Of a DNA stretch of 64,000 bases, positions 34,158-43,237 are shown in pieces. Position numbers and translations under genes: made by a program. The stretch is from contig JAUZVC010000003.1 of NCBI GenBank assembly GCA_031844405.1, positions 124,001 through 188,000 of the forward strand, written 5' to 3'. Under the pieces are notes generated by a model that saw only the letters and a list, made by a program, of their open reading frames with translations, ran no database searches and had not been told where the DNA came from. How positions within the stretch are numbered: position 1 is the stretch's first letter; the number at the start of each line of letters is the position of its first letter. The DNA is from Knoellia sp031844405 (GTDB lineage: Bacteria > Actinomycetota > Actinomycetes > Actinomycetales > Dermatophilaceae).

Positions 34158-35177
34158 ATGGGGCGCGTGCCCCCGACCTCCCGGACGACCGGTATGCCGT
34201 GCCGCGCCCCGCGCGTCCGCCGCGCGGCAGTCGCCGTGGTCACGGCACTCGCCCTGCCGCTCGTGGCCGCCTGCGACCGGTCCACCCCGGAGCCTTCGGC
34301 CGCGCCCACCACAGCAGGTCCGACCGGGCCCGAGACACCCACCGCAGCACCCAGCGGGCCGCCGACGCTCACCGCGTCCCCTCCGGCCGGGGGCGAGCCG
34401 TCCATGCCCCTGCCCGGCGCCCGCACCGTCCGCGGCCGGGCCAGCACGGTCACCGGCACCGTCGACGAGGCGACGCTCACGGCATACGCGACGATGGCGG
34501 ACCGCGCGGTGGCGGAGGTCTCGACACGCTGGACGCGCCCGTGGCCGCGACGGGTCTCGGTCGTCGCGCCGAAGGACGCGACGCAGTTCCGCGAGCAGGT
34601 CGGGCGCGCCGACGACCTCAGCCAGGTGGCCGCGATCACCGACGGCCCCATCGGCCCCGACGGACGTGCCACCGGCGACCGCATCGTCCTCAACCCCGAC
34701 GCCTTCGCACGGCTGACCACGGAGGGCCGGCAGTTCGTCCTCACCCACGAGAGCACCCACGTCGCCGTCCGCTCGTCGCTCGCCGGGATCGCGCCGCTGT
34801 GGCTCGTCGAGGGCTACGCCGACCACGTCGGCTACTCCGCGTCCGAGCGCCGCGTCAGCGACCTCGCCGCCCCGCTCCTCGAGAAGGTCGCCGAGGGCGC
34901 CGGCCCGAAGCGGCTCCCGACCCAGGGCGACCTCGACCCGGGGCGCGGCGAGATCGCACCCGGCTACCTCGCGTCGTGGCTGGCCGTCGAGCTCATCGCA
35001 CGCCGGCACGGTGAGCCGGCGCTCCGCCGGTTCTACGAGGCGTCGACGGTCGAGGGATCACCGGCGCAGGCGGACGCGGCCATGGACCGCGCGTTCGCCG
35101 ACGTCCTCGGCACGACCCGGGCCGCGTTCACGAAGGCGTGGCTCAGCGACCTCGACCGGCTGGCCGCCCCGAAGTGA
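34158..35177 (+). CDS. secreted lipoprotein, HExxH (peptidase MA-like) metalloprotease
   Basis: 339 residues. A type II signal (AAVAVVTALALPLVAAC) gives a lipidated Cys at about residue 39, then a Pro/Thr/Ala-rich spacer of about 50 residues. The catalytic region has LTHESTHVAVRS (HExxH) and a downstream WLVEGYADHVGYS whose Glu is the third ligand of gluzincins. Probably an extracellular aminopeptidase-like or envelope protease. GTG 34167 is an alternative start, with CACGAT 7 nt upstream. The 3' end overlaps the convergent gene by 35 nt. Confidence 0.82.
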   Translation: MGRVPPTSRTTGMPCRAPRVRRAAVAVVTALALPLVAACDRSTPEPSAAPTTAGPTGPETPTAAPSGPPTLTASPPAGGEPSMPLPGARTVRGRASTVTGTVDEATLTAYATMADRAVAEVSTRWTRPWPRRVSVVAPKDATQFREQVGRADDLSQVAAITDGPIGPDGRATGDRIVLNPDAFARLTTEGRQFVLTHESTHVAVRSSLAGIAPLWLVEGYADHVGYSASERRVSDLAAPLLEKVAEGAGPKRLPTQGDLDPGRGEIAPGYLASWLAVELIARRHGEPALRRFYEASTVEGSPAQADAAMDRAFADVLGTTRAAFTKAWLSDLDRLAAPK

Positions 35178-36561
35178 CCGGCGCGGGGACGACCGGCTCG
35201 GAGGGGACCGACGCAGCCGCCCGGGCGGGCACGGCGAGCGACATCGCGACGAGGGCGGCACTGAGCCAGAACTGGTTGTAGAACGCCTGCTTGTTGACGA
35301 GGTTCGCCACGAGCAGCACGAACGCGAACCACCGCAGCAGCTCGTCGACCTCCGGCCGGCGCCGGGCGACCGCCCACGCGGCGACGCCGAGCGCCCCGAG
35401 GACGACGAGGCCGGTCCCCCAGAACGGCAGGGTCACCCCGTGCTCGTTGAGGAAGTAGAGGTACCACGTGTTCGCGAAGCGGATCGGGTGGAAGCCGACG
35501 AGCAGCGTGACGGTGTCATGGAGGAACGCCGACGGCGAGGCGAGGAACCACGGCGCGATGAGGACGCCGGTGAGCGCACCCGTCGCCACCGCCCGCCGCG
35601 CCCCGAAGGCCGGCCAGAGGAGAAGCAGCGGCAGGAGCAGGGCGAGGTGCTGCTTGCTCGCGCACGCCAGCGCGAGCGGGACGACGGCCCACCACGCATG
35701 ACCGCGCCGCACGAGGACCGCCCACCAGACGAGGCCCGCGGCGAGCAGCGGCTCGGTCCACGCCTGGTCGACCTGGGTGAGCGTCCCGGGCGCGACGACG
35801 AGGGCCACCACCGGCACGGTCGCGCGCAGCGCCGTCGCCCGCGCGCTGCTCGGCGCGTCGCCGTCCACCGGCCGTGCCAGCGCCCAGATGCCGGCGAAGA
35901 GGATCACCGACCAGAACGCCAGCGCCCACCGCACGTCCCCGCCGAGCCAGCGACCCGGCGCGAGCAGCACCGTCGTCCACGGCAGGTAGGTGAAGGCGTC
36001 CTGGACGCCGGGGGAGTCGGTCCACGTCATGTCGTAGAAGTTCTCGCCGCGCGCGAGCGCGTCGCTCGCCTGCTGCAGCGTCACCCAGACGTCGATCCTC
36101 GGCGCCGGGTCACCGATCGTCGCGATCGCGGCGGTGACGACGTGGCCGAGGACCGCCAGCCCGTATGCCGTCCGCGCCCGGACCGCACTCGAACGCGCCA
36201 GGAGCGCTGCCGCGCCGATGCCCACGACCGAGAGGGTGGCGAGCGCCGACGTCAGCCACGCGCCGCGCAGGTAGCTGAAGAGCGGCACGGCCCACGTGAT
36301 CGCCACCGACGCGAGCAGCACGAACGAGACCAGCCACGACGGGACGGACCGGACCTCGGTGCGCCGCCACAGCCAGACGCCGAGCCCGACCGCACCCAGC
36401 GTGAGGGTGAGGACGATGGGGACCCGGAAGCGCACGACGCTCCACTGGAGCACCCCGAGGCAGGCGAGCCACAGCACCGCGAGGGCGTAGCCGGCATACG
36501 CCGGGAGGAGACCCGAGGGACGAGTCGCGGAAGGGGTGGGGTCAGCCGCCGTAGAGCGCAT
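35143..36561 (-). CDS. polytopic membrane protein, GT87-like (DUF2029) glycosyltransferase
   Basis: 472 residues with ten or more hydrophobic helices (e.g. YALAVLWLACLGVLQWSVV, LALLLPLLLLWPAFG). An extracytoplasmic Asp loop (APRIDVWVTLQQASDALARG) after the first helices fits GT-C mannosyltransferases that use polyprenyl-phosphate sugars. By location near fadD15-like and acyltransferase genes it could serve lipoglycan synthesis, comparable to mycobacterial Rv2174/Rv2181 relatives; this is inference. Its ATG lies 20 nt inside the acyl-CoA ligase gene, suggesting coupling, and its 3' end overlaps the convergent lipoprotein. Confidence 0.78.
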   Translation of the reverse strand: MRSTAADPTPSATRPSGLLPAYAGYALAVLWLACLGVLQWSVVRFRVPIVLTLTLGAVGLGVWLWRRTEVRSVPSWLVSFVLLASVAITWAVPLFSYLRGAWLTSALATLSVVGIGAAALLARSSAVRARTAYGLAVLGHVVTAAIATIGDPAPRIDVWVTLQQASDALARGENFYDMTWTDSPGVQDAFTYLPWTTVLLAPGRWLGGDVRWALAFWSVILFAGIWALARPVDGDAPSSARATALRATVPVVALVVAPGTLTQVDQAWTEPLLAAGLVWWAVLVRRGHAWWAVVPLALACASKQHLALLLPLLLLWPAFGARRAVATGALTGVLIAPWFLASPSAFLHDTVTLLVGFHPIRFANTWYLYFLNEHGVTLPFWGTGLVVLGALGVAAWAVARRRPEVDELLRWFAFVLLVANLVNKQAFYNQFWLSAALVAMSLAVPARAAASVPSEPVVPAPVTSGRPAGRGR

Positions 36562-38332
36562 CGACCTCGTCCGCGAAGTCGCGCATGACGACGTTGCGCT
36601 TGAGCTTGAGCGACGGCGTCAGGTGGCCGGACTCCTCGGTGAAGTCGGCCTCGAGCACCGCGAACTTGCGGATCGACTCGGCCTTGGACACCGCCGTGTT
36701 GGCCTCGTCGACGGCCTTCTGGAGCTCGGCGAGGACGGTCTCGTCGGTCCGGGCCTTGTCGGCGGTGATGCCCTCGAGCCCGTGGTTGGCGGCCCACATC
36801 GGGAGCATCTCCTCGTCGAGCGTGAGCAGCGCGGCGATGAACGGCTTCTGGTCACCGACGACGATGCACTGCGAGACGAGCGGGTGCGCGCGGAGGCGGT
36901 CCTCGAGGACGGCGGGGGCGACGTTCTTGCCGCCGGCCGTCACGAGGATCTCCTTCTTGCGCCCGGTGATCCGCAGGTAGCCGTCCTCGTCGAGCTCACC
37001 GATGTCGCCGGTGTGGAACCAGCCGTCGCGGATGGCCTCCGCGGTGGCCTCGGGGTTGTTGCGGTAGGCGGCGAAGACGTTGACGCCCTTGACGAGGATC
37101 TCGCCGTCCTCGGCGATGCGGACGGTCGTGCCGGGCAGCGGCGGACCGACGGTGCCGACCTTGAGGCGCTCGGGCAGGTTGACCGTGATGGGGGCGGTCG
37201 TCTCGGTGAGGCCGTAGCCCTCGAGGATCGTCACCCCGATGCCTCGGAAGAAGTGGCCGAGCCGCGTGCCGAGGGGCGCGCCGCCGGACACGGCGTACTG
37301 GACGCGCCCGCCCATGGCGTCGCGGAGCTTGCCGTAGACGAGCTTGTCGAAGAGGGCGTGCTTGGCGCGCAGCCCGAAGCCCACCGATCCCGCCTCCTGC
37401 GCCTCGGACCAGGCGATGGCGGTGTCGGCGGCCTTGGCGAAGATGTTGCCCTTGCCGCCGGCGACGGCCTTGGCCTCGGCCGAGTTGTAGACCTTCTCGA
37501 AGACGCGGGGCACGGCGAGGATGAACGTCGGCCGGTAGCTCGCGAAGTCGTCGAGCAGGGTCTTGATGTCCGCCGAGTGGGCGAGCTTGGCGCCAGAGGC
37601 CACGCAGAGGACCTCGATGAACCGGGCGAAGACGTGCGCGAGCGGCAGGAAGAGCAATGTTGCTGCGCCCTCGCTGCTCACGACGTCCTTGAGCTTCTCG
37701 ACGGTGTTCTCGGTGAGGTCGAGGAAGTTGCCGTGGGTGAGCTCGACGCCCTTGGGGCGGCCGGTCGTGCCGGAGGTGTAGATGATCGTCGCGGTCGAGC
37801 TGCGGTCGATGCCGTCCCGGGCCGCGGCGAGCGCCGCGTCGTCGGTGGAGGCTCCGGACTCTGCGAGGGTGTCGAGGTCGCCGTGGTCGATGACCCAGCT
37901 GTGGGCCAGCGAGGGCAGGTTGCCGGAGATGCCGACGAGGGCGCTCTTGTGCTTCTCGGACTCGAGGACGACGCCGACGGCGCCGGAGTCCTTGAGGATC
38001 CACTCGACCTGGTCGGGGGAGGAGGTCTCGTAGATCGGGACCGGGACAGCCCCGGCGGTCCAGAGGGCGAAGTCGGTGAGCGTCCACTCGTAGCGGGTGC
38101 GGCTCATGATGCCGACGGCGCTGCCCGGGGTGACCCCGGCGGCGAGGAAGCCCTTGGCGAGCGCCTCGACCTGGTCGGCGAAGTCCTTGGCCGAGACGTC
38201 GGTCCAGCCCGAACCCGACCGCACGGCGAAGACGGCCTTGCCCGGGCTCTGCTCCCGGTTGCGGGCGGGGAGGTCGGCGAGGCTGCCCTCGGTGGTCACG
38301 GGGGCGAGGGCGGGAGTGGACTTCTCGTGCAA
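36542..38332 (-). CDS. fadD15: long-chain acyl-CoA synthetase (FadD15-like)
   Basis: 596 residues. ATP-dependent activation of fatty acids. AMP-binding motif YTSGTTGRPKGVELTHGN, then GYGLTETTAPITVN and the C-terminal GWFHTGDIGELDEDGYLRITGRKK. The start is TTG at 38332, selected because AAGGAG lies exactly 6 nt upstream (38339-38344); an in-frame ATG 33 nt earlier has no ribosome site. Matches Rv2187 by position beside the SRPBCC and ArsA-like genes. Confidence 0.94.
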   Translation of the reverse strand: MHEKSTPALAPVTTEGSLADLPARNREQSPGKAVFAVRSGSGWTDVSAKDFADQVEALAKGFLAAGVTPGSAVGIMSRTRYEWTLTDFALWTAGAVPVPIYETSSPDQVEWILKDSGAVGVVLESEKHKSALVGISGNLPSLAHSWVIDHGDLDTLAESGASTDDAALAAARDGIDRSSTATIIYTSGTTGRPKGVELTHGNFLDLTENTVEKLKDVVSSEGAATLLFLPLAHVFARFIEVLCVASGAKLAHSADIKTLLDDFASYRPTFILAVPRVFEKVYNSAEAKAVAGGKGNIFAKAADTAIAWSEAQEAGSVGFGLRAKHALFDKLVYGKLRDAMGGRVQYAVSGGAPLGTRLGHFFRGIGVTILEGYGLTETTAPITVNLPERLKVGTVGPPLPGTTVRIAEDGEILVKGVNVFAAYRNNPEATAEAIRDGWFHTGDIGELDEDGYLRITGRKKEILVTAGGKNVAPAVLEDRLRAHPLVSQCIVVGDQKPFIAALLTLDEEMLPMWAANHGLEGITADKARTDETVLAELQKAVDEANTAVSKAESIRKFAVLEADFTEESGHLTPSLKLKRNVVMRDFADEVDALYGG

Positions 38333-38447
38333 CGTGCTCTCCTTCGGCCGACCGAACGACGGCATCGTCGCGGTCTGGTCACCAGCGGGTCGTTCGGCGG
38401 ATGCCAGGTGCCGCCGTGCACCGATCCTAGGGGTAGGCCCCGTTGGG

Positions 38448-38453
38448 TAGCCT
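38448..38453 (+). promoter_or_regulatory. -10 hexamer TAGCCT, leaderless start
   Basis: TAGCCT ends 6 nt before the ATG at 38460 and probably drives the cluster running to 42422. Confidence 0.65.
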
Positions 38454-38459
38454 GCGCCC

Positions 38460-38912
38460 ATGACAGAAAGCACGTCGTCCTCGATCACCATCGCCGCCGA
38501 GCCGGGCGCCGTGCTCGACGTCATCGCGGACTTCGAGGCGTACCCCGACTGGGCCGAGCAGGTCAAGAGCGTGAGCATCCTCAGCGAGGACGGCGACGGC
38601 TGGGCCGACCAGGTCGAGTTCTCCCTCGACGCGGGAGCGGTCAAGGACACCTACGTCCTCGAGTACGACTGGGACGGCATCGCCGAGGACGGCTCCGGCG
38701 TCGTCACGTGGCACCTCGTCCGCGCGGGCGTCCTCAAGGCGCTCGACGGCTCCTACACCCTCACCCCCGACGGCGACGGCACGCAGGTCGACTACTCCCT
38801 CGCCGTCGACGTCAAGATCCCCATGATCGGGATGCTCAAGCGCAAGGCCGAGAAGCTCATCATCGACACCGCGCTCAAGGAGCTCAAGAAGCGCGTCGAG
38901 TCGCTCGCCTGA
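38460..38912 (+). CDS. SRPBCC family (polyketide cyclase-like) protein
   Basis: 150-residue START/Bet v1-like fold: ITIAAEPGAVLDVIADFEAYPDW at the N-terminus, LDGSYTLTPDGDGTQVDYSL in the sheet, and a long C-terminal helix LIIDTALKELKKRVESLA. Such proteins bind lipids or hydrophobic ligands. It corresponds to Rv2185c (TB16.3) by position between fadD15 and the ArsA-like ATPase. Partner and ligand unknown. Confidence 0.9.
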   Translation: MTESTSSSITIAAEPGAVLDVIADFEAYPDWAEQVKSVSILSEDGDGWADQVEFSLDAGAVKDTYVLEYDWDGIAEDGSGVVTWHLVRAGVLKALDGSYTLTPDGDGTQVDYSLAVDVKIPMIGMLKRKAEKLIIDTALKELKKRVESLA

Positions 38913-38914
38913 GC

Positions 38915-40135
38915 GTGGCGGACATCCCGCGCGTCGTCCTCGTCACCGGCAAGGGCGGCGTCGGCAAGACGACGACGGCCGCGGCGATGGCGGTCGAGTC
39001 GGCCCGGGCCGGACGGCGGACCCTCGTCATGTCGACCGACGTCGCCCACAGCCTCGGCGACGCCCTCGACGTCGACCTGCGCACGTCGGCCTGCTGGGAG
39101 CAGACCTTGCCGGTCGAGGAGCGTCTCCACGCCCAGGCCGTCGGGGCCCGCACGAGCGTGGCCGCCGACTGGGCGACGCTGCGCGACTACCTCCTCACCG
39201 TCCTCGACTCGGTCGGCGTGGACCCGGTCGTCGCCGAGGAGCTCACCGCGCTGCCCGGAGCCGACGAGATCAGCGCCCTGCTCACCCTCGGCCACCACGC
39301 GACGAGCGGCGACTGGGACGTCGTCGTCGTCGACTGCGCCCCGACGGCGGAGACGCTGCGACTGCTCGCCCTGCCCGAGGTCCTCGGGTGGCACCTCGAC
39401 CGGCTGCTCCCCGCCCAGCGCCGCCTGCTCACGGCGATGCGCCCGGCGGCCGCCAGGGCCGCGGGGCTCCCCATGCCCGACGGTGACGTCCTCGACGTCG
39501 TCACGACGTGGCGCGAGCACATGGCCGACGTCCGTGCCCTCCTCACCTCCGAGCGCGCGAGCGTCCGCATCGTCCTCACCCCCGAGAACGTCGTCATCGC
39601 CGAGGCCCGCCGCATCCTCACCTCGCTGTCACTGCACGGGTATGCCGTCGACGCCGTCGTCGTCAACCGCGTCATCCCCGTCGACGACGACCCGTGGCGC
39701 GCCGCGTGGAACGCCGCGCAGGCCGCCGGGATCGAGACGATCACGACGTCCTTCCACGGCACGCCGGTGCTCGTCGCCCCCTACCTCGCCGGTGAGCCCA
39801 CCGGACCCGAGGCGCTCGCCGACCTCGCGGCCCGGACGTCGGTGATCGACGGCGAGCTCGCACCGCTCGACGCCCCCGTGCGGGTGGGCGGGCTCCGTGT
39901 GGAGGCCGACGGTGAGGAGTTCGTCCTCGTCCTGCCCCTTCCGCTCGCGCGCTCGGGGGACGTCGACCTCGCCCGGCGCGGGGACGACCTCGTCGTCGAC
40001 GTGGGCGGTGTGCGCAGGGTCATCGCGTTGCCCTCGGTGCTGCGACGCTGCATCGTCAAGAATGCTGGGGTGCGCTCCGGAGAGCTCCGGGTGCGCTTCG
40101 TCCGTGATGAGGAGGTGTGGCCACGTGGACGCTGA
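38915..40135 (+). CDS. ArsA/Get3-like P-loop ATPase
   Basis: 406 residues. Deviant Walker A with signature lysine, TGKGGVGKTTTAAAMAVE; switch regions MSTDVAHSLGDAL and VVVDCAPTAETLRLL. The C-terminal 100 residues form an ArsA-type beta-rich module (GDVDLARRGDDLVVDVG). No ArsA metal cysteines are seen, so arsenite transport is unlikely. Equivalent to Rv2184c. The GTG start is 2 nt after the SRPBCC stop. Confidence 0.9.
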   Translation: MADIPRVVLVTGKGGVGKTTTAAAMAVESARAGRRTLVMSTDVAHSLGDALDVDLRTSACWEQTLPVEERLHAQAVGARTSVAADWATLRDYLLTVLDSVGVDPVVAEELTALPGADEISALLTLGHHATSGDWDVVVVDCAPTAETLRLLALPEVLGWHLDRLLPAQRRLLTAMRPAAARAAGLPMPDGDVLDVVTTWREHMADVRALLTSERASVRIVLTPENVVIAEARRILTSLSLHGYAVDAVVVNRVIPVDDDPWRAAWNAAQAAGIETITTSFHGTPVLVAPYLAGEPTGPEALADLAARTSVIDGELAPLDAPVRVGGLRVEADGEEFVLVLPLPLARSGDVDLARRGDDLVVDVGGVRRVIALPSVLRRCIVKNAGVRSGELRVRFVRDEEVWPRGR

Positions 40136-40571
40136 CGCGCGACTCGACGCCGCTGTCGGTTCCGTCGCCGAGGAGGCGGCCCGGCTGCTCGAGGCCCTCG
40201 GCCGCCCGCAGACCCCCACGGACGACACCGCGGCTACGAGCAACTTCCATCACGGGGAGAGGTCCGCACCCACCGGAGACGAGGACGCGGCCGGTCCGGA
40301 GGGGAGCGAGCACGTCCACGTCGCCATGGGGGACGCGCAGTCGTGCACCTGGTGTCCCGTATGCCGGTCGGTCACCGCGCTGCGCTCCGTGAGTCCCGAG
40401 ACCCTCACCCGGCTCGCCGACCTCGCCACGACGGCGGCGACGCTGCTCGGGGAGCTGGCGACACGGCATACGGAAGGATCGGGCGCCGGGACGGCGTCGC
40501 GACCGGCACCGGCGGAGCGCACGCCCCGCACCGAACCCATCGCCGTCGTCGACGAGGAGGACACCCCGTGA
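40125..40571 (+). CDS. hypothetical protein with CxxCxxC-type motif
   Basis: 148 residues. A central SCTWCPVCRSV motif suggests a small zinc-binding knuckle, flanked by helix VSPETLTRLADLATTAATLLGEL and an Ala/Pro/Glu-rich tail. It starts 11 nt before the ATPase stop with GAGGAGG upstream and ends overlapping the glucokinase start (GTGA). Position corresponds to Rv2183c. No enzymatic motif; possibly a partner of the ATPase (inference from coupling). Confidence 0.8.
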   Translation: MDADARLDAAVGSVAEEAARLLEALGRPQTPTDDTAATSNFHHGERSAPTGDEDAAGPEGSEHVHVAMGDAQSCTWCPVCRSVTALRSVSPETLTRLADLATTAATLLGELATRHTEGSGAGTASRPAPAERTPRTEPIAVVDEEDTP

Positions 40572-41530
40572 GCCTGGCCATCGGGATCGACATCGGCGGC
40601 ACCAAGGTCGCCGGGGGAGTCGTCGACGAGGACGGGCAGGTCCTCGTCCGTGCCCGCCGCGACACCCCCCACCGGAGCAAGCGGCCGCGCGTCGTCGAGG
40701 ACACGATCGTCGACGTCGTCGAGGAGCTGCGCGCCCAGCGCCCGGACGTCACCGCGGTCGGCATCGGTGCGGCGGGCTTCGTCGCCGCGGACCGGGCCAC
40801 GGTCGTCTTCGCGCCGCACCTCTCGTGGCGGCACGAGCCGCTGCGCGACGCACTGAGCAAGCGGATCGACGCGCCGATCCTCGTCGAGAACGACGCCAAC
40901 GCGGCCTGCTGGGCCGAGTGGCGCTTCGGTGCGGCCCAGGGCGAGTCCGACGTCGTCATGGTCAACCTCGGCACCGGCATCGGCGGCGCGATCCTCATGC
41001 ACGGCCAGCTCATCCGGGGCCGCTACGGCATCGCCGGCGAGTTCGGGCACATGCAGGTCGTCCCCGAGGGTCAGCGCTGCGAGTGCGGCAACCGCGGCTG
41101 CTGGGAGCAGTACGCCTCGGGCAACGCCCTCGTGCGAGAGGCCCGGGCGATGATCCTCGCCAACTCGCCGGTCGCCACCGACCTCGCCGCACGGGTGGAC
41201 GGCCGGGCCGACGAGCTCACCGGGCCGATCGTCACCGAGGCGGCGCGCGACGGTGACGCGACGGCGACCGAGCTCCTCGCCGAGATCGGGCACTGGCTCG
41301 GCATCGGCATCGCCAACCTCGCGGCCGCGTTCGACCCGGGCACGTTCGTCATCGGCGGTGGCGTCTCCGCCGCGGGCGAGCTGCTCCTCGGTCCCGCGCG
41401 CGAGAACTTCCGCCGGCGCCTCACCGGGCGCGGCTACCGGCCCGAGGCCCAGGTCGTCGCGGCCCGGCTCGGCAACGAGGCCGGGCTCATCGGCGCCGCC
41501 GACCTCGCCCGCAACGAGGCGTCGCCGTGA
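40568..41530 (+). CDS. glk: ROK family glucokinase
   Basis: 320 residues. ATP loop IGIDIGGTKVAGGVVDEDG; sugar-binding NDANAACWAEWRFG with ENDAN; catalytic region GTGIGGAILMHGQLIRG; ROK zinc motif CECGNRGCWEQYASG; and GEFGHMQVV. Phosphorylates glucose for glycolysis; polyphosphate use is possible but not indicated. GTG overlaps the previous stop. Confidence 0.93.
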   Translation: MSLAIGIDIGGTKVAGGVVDEDGQVLVRARRDTPHRSKRPRVVEDTIVDVVEELRAQRPDVTAVGIGAAGFVAADRATVVFAPHLSWRHEPLRDALSKRIDAPILVENDANAACWAEWRFGAAQGESDVVMVNLGTGIGGAILMHGQLIRGRYGIAGEFGHMQVVPEGQRCECGNRGCWEQYASGNALVREARAMILANSPVATDLAARVDGRADELTGPIVTEAARDGDATATELLAEIGHWLGIGIANLAAAFDPGTFVIGGGVSAAGELLLGPARENFRRRLTGRGYRPEAQVVAARLGNEAGLIGAADLARNEASP

Positions 41531-41592
41531 CCCTGCGGGGGGTGCGCGGCGTGCCGGGAGTGCTCGGGGTGCTTGGAGCGCCCGGCGCGTGA
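41527..41592 (+). CDS. 21-codon mini-ORF with GXX repeats, coupled at both ends
   Basis: GTG at 41527 overlaps the glucokinase stop as GTGA. The ORF encodes MTLRGVRGVPGVLGVLGAPG plus Ala (21 residues), then stops at 41590-41592 with TGA overlapping the GTG of the next gene. It contains five GXX triplets. It may be a real micropeptide, a translational bridge, or coincidence in GC-rich sequence. Confidence 0.3.
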   Translation: MTLRGVRGVPGVLGVLGAPGA

Positions 41593-42422
41593 CGACGATC
41601 CGGATCGCGAGCTACAACACCCGCGACTTCCTCGAGGACCCGCATGCCGCGGCGCGCGTCGTGCGGGCCATCGACCCGGACGTGCTCTGCCTGCAGGAGG
41701 TGCCGCGCCGGCTGTTCTCCACGCAGCGGGTCGCGAACTTCGCCCGCGACTGCGGGATGTACTGGTCCGGGCGGCACCGCGGCAGCGGCGGCACGACGAT
41801 CTTCACCTCGCTGCGGGTCGACGTCGTCGAGTCCCGTCACCAGCGCCTCCGGGTCGCCTTCCTCCAGCGGACCCGTGGCTTCGCGCTCGCGCGCGTGGCG
41901 GCTCCGGGTCGTGAACCGATCGCCGTGGCGAGCGTGCACCTCAGCCTCGACGCGCGCGAGCGTGCGGCTCACGCGCAGGTCATCCTCCGCGCGGTCAACG
42001 TCGGGGGAGAGGTCGTCCTCGCCGGCGACCTCAACGAGGGCGAGTCCGGTCAGGCGTGGCAGGCGTTCGCCGGCGTCATGCGACCGGTCTCGCCGATGAC
42101 GCCGACCTTCCCGGCCACCCGTCCGCGCAAGGTGCTCGACGTCATCTTCGCCTCGCCGGGGCTGCAGCCCGAGCCGCACGTCGCGCTCGACATCCCCGAG
42201 GCCGACCTCGTCGCGGGCAGCGACCACCGGCCGACGTGGGTCGACATCCGGATGGGCGAGCCGACCCAGGCGCAGGATCGGGCCGAGGCGGCGTCCGCCA
42301 GGGCGAGCGAGACCGTCACCGAGGAGATGGTGCACGAGGCGGAGGCCGCGGCCGGCGCCGGTTCCGCCCCGACGCCAGTGCAGCCCTCCTCACCGCCCCA
42401 CGCGGCACCGCCCGCACCGTAG
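41589..42422 (+). CDS. endonuclease/exonuclease/phosphatase family protein
   Basis: 277 residues. EEP-fold motifs in order: RIASYNTRDF (Asn), VLCLQEVPR (metal Glu), ASVHLSLDARERAAHA (His), LAGDLNEGES (DxN) and AGSDHRPTWVDI (SDH). Hydrolyses phosphodiester or phosphomonoester bonds; the substrate is unknown. A disordered Ala/Pro-rich tail of about 45 residues follows. Start chosen at the GTG right before TTIRIASYN; the longer upstream frame overlaps glucokinase. Confidence 0.88.
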   Translation: MTTIRIASYNTRDFLEDPHAAARVVRAIDPDVLCLQEVPRRLFSTQRVANFARDCGMYWSGRHRGSGGTTIFTSLRVDVVESRHQRLRVAFLQRTRGFALARVAAPGREPIAVASVHLSLDARERAAHAQVILRAVNVGGEVVLAGDLNEGESGQAWQAFAGVMRPVSPMTPTFPATRPRKVLDVIFASPGLQPEPHVALDIPEADLVAGSDHRPTWVDIRMGEPTQAQDRAEAASARASETVTEEMVHEAEAAAGAGSAPTPVQPSSPPHAAPPAP

Positions 42423-42461
42423 GCGGCGGGGTCACGTCACCTCAGTGGTGCCGTCGAGCGG

Positions 42462-43076
42462 TCAGACGCGGGCGCCGTTGTCGTCGTCGAAGGGGTCGCG
42501 GTCCTTGGGCTGGCGCATGACGAGCAGCCCGAAGCCGCCGACGAAGAGCAGGATGGCGCCGAGGGTCCACCAGCCGCCGTAGAACGGCTCGGACACGATG
42601 ACCCAGAGCAGGAGCAGCGGTCCGCCGACGAGCCCGAGCAGGGCACCCCAGTAGCCGATGTCCTCGCCGGGCGGCAGCTGCACCGCCGGCGGCTCGAAGT
42701 GGTCGTCCTCGTCGTCGACGCTCGGGCCGGCCCGCCACGCCTCGGGCTCCTCGCCCTCGCCGGAGCCGACCTCGCGGGGCCCGACCTCGCGGGGTCCGGC
42801 GTCGCGGGACCCGAGGTCACCGGCCGCCGGGCCGTCGGACACCGGGGTGGGCTCGCCCACGGGCGCAGGTGCGTCGGGCTCGCGACGGGAGAGGGCGGCA
42901 TACGCGCTCGTGATGTCCTGGACCGTCCGAGGCTTCGGGGGCGCGACCGGCGGGGCGGCGGGGTCGGCCGGTGCGGTCGGCGCGTGAGGCGACGGCGACT
43001 CCGGCGGAGCGTCCGTCGCCTCGTCCCATCGGGCGACGATCGCGTCGAACTCCGCGTCGATGTCACGGTCGTTCAT
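42462..43076 (-). CDS. hypothetical membrane protein with disordered acidic N-terminus
   Basis: 204 residues. The first 140 are low-complexity Pro/Ala/Glu/Asp-rich, including a short duplicated GPREVG unit. Then come two transmembrane helices (YWGALLGLVGGPLLLLWVIV and WTLGAILLFVGGFGLLVM) and a short cytosolic tail. No known domain. The ATG gives MNDRDIDAEFDAIVARWDEA. Convergent with the phosphohydrolase and divergent from the acyltransferase. Confidence 0.8.
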   Translation of the reverse strand: MNDRDIDAEFDAIVARWDEATDAPPESPSPHAPTAPADPAAPPVAPPKPRTVQDITSAYAALSRREPDAPAPVGEPTPVSDGPAAGDLGSRDAGPREVGPREVGSGEGEEPEAWRAGPSVDDEDDHFEPPAVQLPPGEDIGYWGALLGLVGGPLLLLWVIVSEPFYGGWWTLGAILLFVGGFGLLVMRQPKDRDPFDDDNGARV

Positions 43077-43204
43077 GGCTGCCTCACGGTGTCTCGGGCG
43101 GTCAGGAGAATCGTGCCACGTCACGCGCCGACCGTGACCGGAAACGCCATCGGCAACGCATCCCGGCTCCGCTTTAGTCCGCCGGACGACAGTGGCCTGT
43201 GCAC

Positions 43205-43210
43205 TAGAGT
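43205..43210 (+). promoter_or_regulatory. -10 hexamer TAGAGT for the acyltransferase
   Basis: Gives a short leader that contains AAGGGA 5 nt before the GTG at 43238. Confidence 0.5.
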
Positions 43211-43237
43211 CGTCCCGAATCGAATGAAGGGACATTG

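Noticed and set aside
36536..38914. Long + frame joined to the ArsA-like ATPase
   Set aside because: The first 790 codons are antisense to fadD and then out of frame with the SRPBCC gene. The real ATPase starts at the GTG at 38915.
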